From: DASPNM01 sp035626515 | Lineage (GTDB): Bacteria; Bacteroidota; Bacteroidia; Chitinophagales; Chitinophagaceae | Direction: 5' to 3' | DNA: 64,000 nucleotides | NCBI GenBank assembly: GCA_035626515.1 | Contig: DASPNM010000020.1 | Span: forward strand, 6,322-70,321 | Part shown: piece after piece, positions 57,043 through 64,000 of the stretch | Numbering within the stretch: the stretch's first letter is position 1 | Layout: each line of letters begins with the position of its first letter | Position numbers and translations under genes: made by a program | The notes under the pieces: generated by a model | The model's database searches: none | The model's input: only the letters and a program-made list of their open reading frames with translations | What the model was told of the DNA's origin: nothing

Positions 57043-58928
57043 TACTTTCTAATCACCAGCCGGGTGGCTTCGTCTTCCAAAATAGCCTCGCTGAACTTGC
57101 GGATCTCTCCGTATTTCGCGGCAGGAACGCGGTGACTGGAGAGGACCAGCTCCGCCGTCGTGCAAAGCATGCTCTTTTCCGCGTCGAACCAGTAATTCGT
57201 TTTATAAGTGCCGAACTCGCAACGGATCGTCTTCGCGGGGGGCAACGCTTCGGGTTTGTATCCTTCTGGAAGCAGGAACATCGTCGTATCGGTCTGGATG
57301 TAAGGGAAGCGAAAGAAATAATCATACCTCCGGTTCTCGGCTGCGGGCAGCTTTCGCCGCCAAATCTTGTACAGCCTCGGCGCCAGAAACAGCTTGCTTC
57401 CTGCAGAAAATTCGTGGACCTTCTCCAGAGTCATGTTCAACTGCCAGTGCCCGGTATGTTCGTCCTTGCCAAACTGGTAATCGTCCGGCTGCCGGAAACC
57501 TACGCCGAGCACGAGCATTTCCTGCTGGTCTTCGCGCTTCGCCTTCAACATTTCGTCGAGCATCTCCCTGAATTCGCCGGTGGCTTCAAACCTTGTTTCC
57601 GATAAGCCGGCGCCGTCGTCATCCAGCTGCACCTTGGTGGTCATCGTCGCCCGGTTCGAACGTGGCTCGCTTGCGGGTGTTTTCACCAGCGCGCCTCCGT
57701 TTTCCGTAATGAGCAGGGCGTAGCGGTTTTCGGTGAATGTCCCGAGCTGGCCGAACTCCGACGTGGAACTCGTGCACTCCAGCCAGAGCGAATCCTTCTG
57801 GCGAGGAACGCAAAGGATCACGTGGTTGAAATCATTCATTGGGAAGGCGGGGTCTATGGGCTCTTCATTGTAGCCGCCGTTAATCGCGGCCACGTAACTC
57901 TTTATCCCAACCGCCTGCAGTGCTGCCTTCATGAAATTGCTCAGTCCCTTGCAGTCCCCATATTTTTTCTGGTCGGTGAACTGCGCCGAAAAAGGCTGTA
58001 ATCCACCGATTCCCAGCTGAATGCTGACATACCGAAAATTCCGTTGCAGGTAATTGTAAATGATCCGCGCTTTTTCCCGGTCGTCCATCGCATCTTTGAC
58101 CAGTTTGTTGAAAAACTCCTGCTGCGCCGGCGTGAGCTCATCCTGGCCGCGGTACAGATCGTGGAGCCACTCTCCAAAACTTTTCCAGGAGGAAAGATTT
58201 CCATCTCTTCCGTAATAGGAAAAACGGTCCAGTGCAGTCACCACCCTCGGCACCAGGTTCTCCATACTAGGTGAACCTTCTTCCCGGTCAAACGCCGGAA
58301 AATTCCGCACTGCCCAGGTATAGGATATGTTCTTTTCCTGGTGCGCCACCAGGGGTTCGGCCTTCATGTTGCGCATCTTATAGCGAAAACCGAGATCAGC
58401 CGGGACGGTGACAACGAATTCCGAGTTTTCCACTGACTGGTTCGGCCCACAGACCACGTATTGCGGCAGCACCAGCGTTCCTTCCAGCTCCAGCTCATAT
58501 TCGCATTCTATTGTGACTGGGTATTCATTGTGCACCACGCGGAAGCCGGTCACGTACCCGTCTTCCACCAGCCCTTCCCCAACGGCATGGGTCTGCATTT
58601 CTTTTTTCTTATGCCGACTTATTTGCTTGCCCTCGGCATTATACACGGCGATCTCCGCGCTTTTCAGCGAAACGAACCGGGTGGTATATTGGGTGAACAC
58701 CAGTTCGCGGCGCGCTTTGTCATCGAGGATTGTGACTGCCCGCTGCACTTTTAACCGGGCACGCGAAGGACTTTCGATCACCAACTCGTTCCGTTCATAG
58801 CGTACCGTGCTGTACGCGTTCTGCCGCAGCTTTTCAGGAATCAATGCCGCTGCGTAGGAGATGGATTGGCTTTTTCCCGGGAGAGCCGCGATCAGGATGG
58901 CACAAAAACAGAATACGCTTCTTCGCAT
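57042..58928 (-). CDS. DUF3857 and transglutaminase-like protein, probably active
   Basis: A 628-residue exported protein with a signal peptide (about 1-20), DUF3857 beta domain (about 60-220), transglutaminase-like domain (about 260-400) and a C-terminal DUF2569-like beta domain. The papain-like core is intact: Cys326 in YGDCKGLSNFMKAAL, FNHVILCVP with the His, and LECTSSTSEFG near the acidic position. Such proteins act in the periplasm as transglutaminases or proteases of unknown target. It lies five bases after the stop of a paralogue with a broken triad, so the two are co-expressed. Confidence 0.85.
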   Translation of the reverse strand: MRRSVFCFCAILIAALPGKSQSISYAAALIPEKLRQNAYSTVRYERNELVIESPSRARLKVQRAVTILDDKARRELVFTQYTTRFVSLKSAEIAVYNAEGKQISRHKKKEMQTHAVGEGLVEDGYVTGFRVVHNEYPVTIECEYELELEGTLVLPQYVVCGPNQSVENSEFVVTVPADLGFRYKMRNMKAEPLVAHQEKNISYTWAVRNFPAFDREEGSPSMENLVPRVVTALDRFSYYGRDGNLSSWKSFGEWLHDLYRGQDELTPAQQEFFNKLVKDAMDDREKARIIYNYLQRNFRYVSIQLGIGGLQPFSAQFTDQKKYGDCKGLSNFMKAALQAVGIKSYVAAINGGYNEEPIDPAFPMNDFNHVILCVPRQKDSLWLECTSSTSEFGQLGTFTENRYALLITENGGALVKTPASEPRSNRATMTTKVQLDDDGAGLSETRFEATGEFREMLDEMLKAKREDQQEMLVLGVGFRQPDDYQFGKDEHTGHWQLNMTLEKVHEFSAGSKLFLAPRLYKIWRRKLPAAENRRYDYFFRFPYIQTDTTMFLLPEGYKPEALPPAKTIRCEFGTYKTNYWFDAEKSMLCTTAELVLSSHRVPAAKYGEIRKFSEAILEDEATRLVIRK

Positions 58929-58933
58929 GGGTA

Positions 58934-60925
58934 TCAGGGTTTCTTGCGGATCACGAATTGTTCGGAAAGCAGGTTCTGTAACTTTTTGTAGAACTCGCGA
59001 AAATCAGCATACTCGCCTACCGGATAAAAAGGCTTTTTAAACTCGAGGGTATAGCGAACGGAAATATTGCTCCCTTCCAGCTGTGCCGCGCGGCGAATCG
59101 AGATGCTTGTGTCCGGCATGATCATCCTGGTGTTTTGGGGCAGTTCCTCGGGCGCCCACCCGGGTGGGATGTCAAAACTTCCCGTAATCAAATAATACTG
59201 ATTGGCCCCGAAGAAGACGTCGGAAAAGCGCTCGTTGGCGACGAAGGGATTCTTCTCCAGTCCGGTGAACAAATTGGATGAAAAATACCGGTAGTCTCCC
59301 GAGGAATTCAATTGCTGTGTGAAATAAACTTTCTGCACCAGAGGTTTCGTTTCATCATCCAGGTTTTCGAAAAGCACACTGTCCACCGTCAGGCCCGGCG
59401 GAAGATCGCTGAGGTATGTCTCAATGAAATCTTTTGTCCCCTGCTTCGCGACGGCCGACCGCCGTATGCGTCCGTAATCGAAGCTGTTGATCGAGGCCTC
59501 ACCCCTCATCTTTCCGTTGGCGTCAATGCTGCCCATGATCAAAATCATGTGCTTGTAGGCGTATTTGTCGTTCCAAAGCGTTTTCCACCCCCAGCTTGAG
59601 TTTCCCTGCTCCAAGACCGGGAAAGTCTGGTCAACGGCGGTCGCAGAGATTTTTTCGAGCATCAGACCTTCGGTAAGCAGCACATCTTCGGGTATCAGGT
59701 GGCTGGGGGTTTGCTGGTCGGTGCCGTCCAGCACATAAAATTGATCGCCGATTTCTACCCAGGCCAGCACCTTGTTGAATTGCAGTTTAGGGTCGGCTGT
59801 ATTCACCAGACCGTTGTCGTGTGTGCTTACGAGAAGGGGAAAGCACCGAATTCCTGCGTCCTTGAGCAAATTGAGCAGGATAAGGTTGATCTCGCCTGTC
59901 GTACCCTTCTTTTCTTTCCACGCGCTCTTCACGCCATCCAGCGCCCAGATCCCGGTAAACCCGTTCCAGGCCATATTGCGCTTCACATAGCGGTGAATCG
60001 TGACCATCCTCTCATAAGGATCGGTGAGTTTCGCCAGCTCGGCGTCCAGGTCGGCCGTCCGCGGAATTTCTTTCTTCAGCTGGAGCCCGAAATCTTCATC
60101 TTCCATCATCGACTTGATGAGCTTCGGCCAGGTGGAGGTGAGCGGAATCCGGCGGTCGCCCACATACACGGCGATAGGCCGCCACTCGACGCGTTCCATA
60201 TAGTCTTCAGCGTTTAGCATGGCCGGTTCTTCACGCATTGCGGGAATGTTTTTCATCGCGTAAAACTGCACATTTCGCGTCGCCTCGGATTCGCTGTTGC
60301 TTTCGAAAGGAAGGCTGCAGCGGGGGCCGGAATAAACTTCGATCTCCACCGGGAAGTCAAGCACCAGTTCGCTGTACCGCACCGGTATCGAACGCTGGAA
60401 GTACCAGTTGGTCGAGGGAATATAGGGAGTGGTGAGTTTGTATTTGTACTCGAGAACGCTGCCCACTTTCACGTCGGGAAAAGTAAACGCCAGCTCGGTC
60501 TCGTATTTGTTTAGCTTTTTTTCATACAGTGATGATTTCCGGTCCACCTTCGTCACTTTTATCGCCCCGTTCTCATCCAGGTTATAGGTTTGGGCGGAAA
60601 AATCGCGAATGCTCTGCGTGGCCCCGTAGCTGTGATAGGGAATATGAATGTCGCCGACGTCGCGACCTTTTTCCTGGAGCACCTTCAGCCGCACGTGCCG
60701 GACGATCTCGAATTCCACAGAGTTCAGCGACACCACGCAGGCCACCTCGCAGGCGTCAAAGAGCACCATGGCTTCCGCGTTCTTGTCGAACTCGCATTCC
60801 TTCAGCTCGAGTTCGGATTTCTCTACTTTCCCGAATCCGGGAATCGCTTTTTTGTTTTTATTTTTTTGCGCGTGGGAGGAAACAACCAGCAGCACCGCGA
60901 GCGCGGCGAAAAGCAGGGGTCTCAT
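58934..60925 (-). CDS. DUF3857 and transglutaminase-like protein with a lost catalytic triad
   Basis: A 663-residue exported paralogue of the preceding gene. It has a signal peptide (ends SSHAQ), DUF3857 domain (ECEFDKNAEAMVLFDACEVAC, IRDFSAQTYNLDENGAIKVTKVDRKSSLYE) and a transglutaminase-like fold. The position of the catalytic Cys is Thr343 (KKGTTGEINLILL), and the His position reads NK in FNKVLAWVE, so it should be inactive; the DGTDQQTP acidic element remains. It may be a partner or regulator of the active paralogue encoded just downstream. Confidence 0.82.
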   Translation of the reverse strand: MRPLLFAALAVLLVVSSHAQKNKNKKAIPGFGKVEKSELELKECEFDKNAEAMVLFDACEVACVVSLNSVEFEIVRHVRLKVLQEKGRDVGDIHIPYHSYGATQSIRDFSAQTYNLDENGAIKVTKVDRKSSLYEKKLNKYETELAFTFPDVKVGSVLEYKYKLTTPYIPSTNWYFQRSIPVRYSELVLDFPVEIEVYSGPRCSLPFESNSESEATRNVQFYAMKNIPAMREEPAMLNAEDYMERVEWRPIAVYVGDRRIPLTSTWPKLIKSMMEDEDFGLQLKKEIPRTADLDAELAKLTDPYERMVTIHRYVKRNMAWNGFTGIWALDGVKSAWKEKKGTTGEINLILLNLLKDAGIRCFPLLVSTHDNGLVNTADPKLQFNKVLAWVEIGDQFYVLDGTDQQTPSHLIPEDVLLTEGLMLEKISATAVDQTFPVLEQGNSSWGWKTLWNDKYAYKHMILIMGSIDANGKMRGEASINSFDYGRIRRSAVAKQGTKDFIETYLSDLPPGLTVDSVLFENLDDETKPLVQKVYFTQQLNSSGDYRYFSSNLFTGLEKNPFVANERFSDVFFGANQYYLITGSFDIPPGWAPEELPQNTRMIMPDTSISIRRAAQLEGSNISVRYTLEFKKPFYPVGEYADFREFYKKLQNLLSEQFVIRKKP

Positions 60926-60972
60926 ATGCGGCAGTTTTTGAGTGTGGTAGCAGTCGCTGTAACCAATATAAG

Positions 60973-62613
60973 TTATTGGGGCCGCATTTCATACAGTTTT
61001 TTCCCGGCAATAAACGTTTTTTTCACGCGGATATTCAGGAGAGCTTCCTCAGGGGCCCGCATCAGGTCCTGGTCCAGCACGACGAAGTCGGCCCACTTTT
61101 CTTTTTCGAGGCTGCCTTTTTCCTTTTCTTCAAAATGGGCTTTTGCAGCCCAGATGGTGATACCTCGCAGCGCTTCTTCGCGGCTGAGCGCGTTTTCCAT
61201 CTGGTAGCCGCCTGGAGGGAAGCCCGCAGTGTCGCGGCGCACCACCGCGGCGAAGAAAGTTTTCAGGGGAGAAATGTCCTCTACCGGGAAATCGGTCCCC
61301 AGTGCGATCCACCCGTTCTGGTTGAGTAGCTGGTTCAACGCATACGCGTGCTTCACGCGCTCCGAACCCAGCCTGTCCGCCGCCCAGTACATGTCTGAAG
61401 TGGCGTGCGTGGGCTGCACCGAGGGGATCACATTGTATTTTCCAAAAAGAGCAAAATCCTGCGGACTCACTACCTGCGCGTGCTCGATTCGCCACCGGAG
61501 ATCATTTTTTCCGCCGAGGTGTTTGCCATAGACGTCCAGCACCACGCGGTTCCCGCTGTCCCCGATTGCATGCGTGCACATCTGCCATCCCTGTTGTTTG
61601 ATGTAAGCGGCCATGGAATCGAAATGAGACTGGGGGCTCAACAGGAAACCCGTCTTACCCGGCTGATCTGAATAGGGAGCAAGCAGGCAGGCACCGCGCG
61701 ATCCGAGCGCCCCATCAGCATATAGTTTGATGCTGCGCACCGTCAGCCTGTCCGTTTTGATGATGCCATTTTTCGCGAGGTACTGATAATTGGACGGCTC
61801 GTCGCTGAGCATCACGTACATTCTCATGTTCAGTTGCCCCGCCTCGTGAAGCTTCCGGATCCGGTCCACCGACTGGTGACCCAGCCCGCAATCCGATACC
61901 GTGGTCAGTCCCACAGCCAGGCAATTTCGTTCGGCCGCATGCAGGGCACTGCGGAATTCTTCTTCGTTGGCTGCAGGTATGCGTGCCGACACCAAATCAA
62001 CGGCGTTGTCAATCAAAACACCCGTGAGTTTCCCGTCCTTCACCACGATCTCACCTCCGGTGATCTCCTGTCCCGCGCGGACCCCGGCAAAGTCAAGCGC
62101 CTTCTGGTTCGCGATCGCGGCATGCCCGTCAATCCGCGTGAGCACCACGGGTCGGTCGGGGAAGGAGCGGTTGAGCTCGTCATTGGTTGGAAATTCCTTC
62201 ACCGCCCAGTCGTTCTGATCCCAGCCTCCTCCCAGCAGCCAGCCATCGGCCGGGGTGGAAGCGAAGTTGCGCGTGCGCTGCAGCACCTCCTCCCAACTTT
62301 TCGTGCCCACCAGGTTCACGCGCCGCAAACTAGTCCCATAGCTTGCGAAATGTGAATGTGCGTCAATGAATCCGGGATAAATGAAACCGCCTTCTCCGTC
62401 GAGCCGCTCCTTTGGGCGGTAATCGTTCTCCAGGTCCGCCAGTTTTCCTATTGCGACAATCTTTCCATTGTCCACCGCCATCGCTTCTGCGACGGAAAAG
62501 CTGGAATCAACGGTATAGATCGTAGCGTTGTGCACCAGCAGGTCTACCCGTTTTTTCTGGCTGCAGCCTGTAATAAAGAAAACAAGGGCGAGGGGGAAGA
62601 AAAACCTTTTCAT
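60973..62613 (-). CDS. YtcJ-like amidohydrolase lipoprotein
   Basis: A 546-residue metal-dependent hydrolase of the amidohydrolase superfamily. Lipobox FFITGCSQ, with Cys near residue 17, would anchor it in the envelope. Motifs are GGFIYPGFIDAHSHFASYG (HxH metal ligands), GGGWDQNDW, RIDGHAAIANQKAL, RWRIEHAQVVSPQDF with a His ligand and GTDFPVEDISPL with the Asp. YtcJ-type members hydrolyse amide or formyl bonds of unknown natural substrates. The ATG at 62613 is eight bases after the amidase stop, so the two form an operon of amide-hydrolysing enzymes. Confidence 0.9.
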   Translation of the reverse strand: MKRFFFPLALVFFITGCSQKKRVDLLVHNATIYTVDSSFSVAEAMAVDNGKIVAIGKLADLENDYRPKERLDGEGGFIYPGFIDAHSHFASYGTSLRRVNLVGTKSWEEVLQRTRNFASTPADGWLLGGGWDQNDWAVKEFPTNDELNRSFPDRPVVLTRIDGHAAIANQKALDFAGVRAGQEITGGEIVVKDGKLTGVLIDNAVDLVSARIPAANEEEFRSALHAAERNCLAVGLTTVSDCGLGHQSVDRIRKLHEAGQLNMRMYVMLSDEPSNYQYLAKNGIIKTDRLTVRSIKLYADGALGSRGACLLAPYSDQPGKTGFLLSPQSHFDSMAAYIKQQGWQMCTHAIGDSGNRVVLDVYGKHLGGKNDLRWRIEHAQVVSPQDFALFGKYNVIPSVQPTHATSDMYWAADRLGSERVKHAYALNQLLNQNGWIALGTDFPVEDISPLKTFFAAVVRRDTAGFPPGGYQMENALSREEALRGITIWAAKAHFEEKEKGSLEKEKWADFVVLDQDLMRAPEEALLNIRVKKTFIAGKKLYEMRPQ

Positions 62614-62621
62614 AACAAAAA

Positions 62622-64000
62622 TCAATTTTTGAATTTCTCGGGGTGTTTTTTGTGGAAATCCGTTTGTTCCTGGTAAGCTTTCCCGACTGCCAGGATCGTG
62701 GCCTCGTCGAACATGTTTCCCAACAGGGAAATGCTCAACGGCGATCCTGCCTGGTTGAAACCTGCAGGCATCACCAGCACCGGATGCCCGGTAAGGTTGG
62801 TGATGGATAATTGCCTTCCGGCAAATGTGGGCACGATCAGCACATCGTAATTTTTCATGAAGGCATTCATGTCCCGGCAGAGCTGGTACCGGTAGCGGTT
62901 GGCGTTGATGTATTCCACCGCGGGAATGGTACGGGCAGCGCGGAACGTATTCGGCCAGAAATCGCGGTCCTGGCGTTCGATCAGATCGTCGCGGTTGGTG
63001 CGCGTGAGCTCGTCAAAGGCTGCTGCCGCTTCGGATGCGAGAATGATGCTGATCAGGTTCACCGGGTACATCGCGGAGTCGGGAAAGTTCACCGGCCTGG
63101 GATCTGCTCCGAGGGAGCGAAACACTTCCAGCACTTTCCATTCTACTGCATCGGACGCAAGACGCCGAAAGAAATTTTCTGCGTAAGCAATCCGCAGACC
63201 CCGCATGTTGGCAACGCCGGTGTAGTTGAACGGCCTCCTGATCCCGCTGGGATCCTTTCCATCGGTGCCGTTGATGTGGGCAAACACAATGGCAGCGTCT
63301 TCCGCGCTCCGGCAGATGGGACCGATCTTGTCGAGACTCCAGCAAAGCACCATCGCGCCCGACCGGCTTACGGATCCGAAAGTGGGGCGCAACCCGGTTG
63401 CGCCGCAGCGGGCGGAAGGGGAAACAATCGAGCCCAGGGTTTCGGTGCCGATAGAGAATGGCAGCAGTCCCGCGACCGTTGCCGCTGCAGAGCCGGCGGA
63501 GGATCCGCTCGAGCCCTGCTTCAGGTTCCAGGGATTTTTGGTTTCGCCGCCGAACCACTTGTTATTAAATGCAAGTGAGCCCAGAGAAAGTTTGGCGCAA
63601 AGCACGGCGCCAGCTTTTCGCAGTTGTTGATACACGAAAGCATCCTCATCAATCACCTGGTCTTTGTAAGGCGTCGTTCCCCAGGTGGTGCGGTAGCCCT
63701 TCACCGCAAACAGGTCTTTCAGCCCATACGGAATTCCGTGCAGCGGTCCCCGGTAGTATCCCTCGCTCAGTTCCTGGTCGGCCTGCCTGGCCTGCTGCAG
63801 CGCCAGCTCCTCGGTGAGGGTGATCACGCATTCCAGCGTGTCGCCCCATTTTTTCAAACGCTCGAGGAAAAACTTCGTGAGCTCGAGTGAGCTGATCTTT
63901 CGGGTTGCGATCAGCGAGGCAAGCTGCGGAATGGAATAGAACGCCAGCTCGTTTCGGTTCGCGGGAAGGGTAACGTTCGTTGGCACGTCCCACTCCACCT
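62622..64000 (-). CDS. Amidase-signature family protein (N-terminus cut by window end)
   Basis: At least 458 residues of an amidase-signature (GatA-like) enzyme. The Ser-cisSer-Lys triad is represented by the Lys in YGLKDLFAV, GSSGSSAGSAAATVAG, and the nucleophile Ser region IGTETLGSIVSPSARCGATGLRP. ELAFYSIPQLASLIATRKISSLELT is the usual N-terminal helix, so only a leader is likely to be missing beyond 64000. It lacks GatB/C neighbours and is coupled to a YtcJ-like amidohydrolase, so a catabolic amidase is more likely than the tRNA amidotransferase subunit. Confidence 0.9.
   Translation of the reverse strand, partial: VEWDVPTNVTLPANRNELAFYSIPQLASLIATRKISSLELTKFFLERLKKWGDTLECVITLTEELALQQARQADQELSEGYYRGPLHGIPYGLKDLFAVKGYRTTWGTTPYKDQVIDEDAFVYQQLRKAGAVLCAKLSLGSLAFNNKWFGGETKNPWNLKQGSSGSSAGSAAATVAGLLPFSIGTETLGSIVSPSARCGATGLRPTFGSVSRSGAMVLCWSLDKIGPICRSAEDAAIVFAHINGTDGKDPSGIRRPFNYTGVANMRGLRIAYAENFFRRLASDAVEWKVLEVFRSLGADPRPVNFPDSAMYPVNLISIILASEAAAAFDELTRTNRDDLIERQDRDFWPNTFRAARTIPAVEYINANRYRYQLCRDMNAFMKNYDVLIVPTFAGRQLSITNLTGHPVLVMPAGFNQAGSPLSISLLGNMFDEATILAVGKAYQEQTDFHKKHPEKFKN

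Noticed and set aside
62622..64000. GatA subunit of Asp/Glu-tRNA amidotransferase
   Set aside because: The enzyme is coupled to a YtcJ-like lipoprotein hydrolase rather than gatB/gatC, so a stand-alone amidase is more likely.

Overview
The window is about 64 kb of gene-dense, moderately GC-rich bacterial chromosome. It almost certainly comes from the phylum Bacteroidota, most likely a Chitinophagaceae-like soil or aquatic member. Evidence: TAnnTTTG promoter boxes instead of sigma70 boxes, scarce Shine-Dalgarno motifs, and several families typical of that phylum (DUF4369-thioredoxin fusion, DUF2452, Porin_10, HYC_CC_PP, bactofilin beside a TM/coiled-coil partner, a SprE/PorW-like TPR protein, paired DUF3857 proteins). 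No insertion sequence, prophage, CRISPR array or rRNA was seen.

Layout. 1-8.0 kb: the end of trpA, a thiol-disulfide lipid-envelope protein, pdxJ, small hypothetical genes, a YceI lipoprotein and a PQQ-type sugar dehydrogenase. 8.2-17.0 kb: a complete protoporphyrin-dependent heme pathway, with hemA-C-D-E-F-B-L-J in one tightly overlapping leftward operon and hemH divergent from it. 17-26 kb: assorted housekeeping and envelope genes (GNAT, AI-2E family transporter, NlpC/P60, ahcY, a degenerate M23 protein, GAF, cupin, PrsW protease). 26-34 kb: cell envelope genes, including a class A PBP, a large TPR protein, a bactofilin with a peptidase-less M23-type partner, AtpZ/AtpI-like genes detached from any ATP synthase operon, and a SprT-like protein. 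34-40.7 kb: a lipoprotein followed by a tRNA-like element, sucC, purine nucleoside phosphorylase and a Porin_10 protein.

40.8-52.7 kb is the most distinctive part. It is a nine-gene, mostly overlapping metal-handling cluster: HYC_CC_PP protein, a secreted HMA protein with a metallothionein-like tail, a second secreted HMA protein, two TlpA-type thioredoxins, two outer-membrane proteins, a His-rich CopB-type (CPH) P-type ATPase and a BNR-like lipoprotein with Cys and His clusters. It is followed by a DtxR/MntR regulator divergent from a TonB receptor, with a palindromic candidate operator between them. 52.7-64 kb: TauE/SafE permease, an ATP-grasp-like protein divergent from a glutamine-amidotransferase-like protein, GNAT, DUF1801, two DUF3857/transglutaminase-like proteins, a YtcJ-like amidohydrolase and an amidase cut by the window end.

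Two genome-wide patterns stand out. First, at least seven genes carry an exact TAnnTTTG box ending only 3-7 bases before the start codon, which predicts leaderless or near-leaderless mRNAs. Second, many intergenic gaps hold short degenerate tandem tracts with strict periods of 7, 8 or 10 bases. Most lie immediately after a stop codon, with the C-poor, G-rich strand on the sense strand of the gene they follow.
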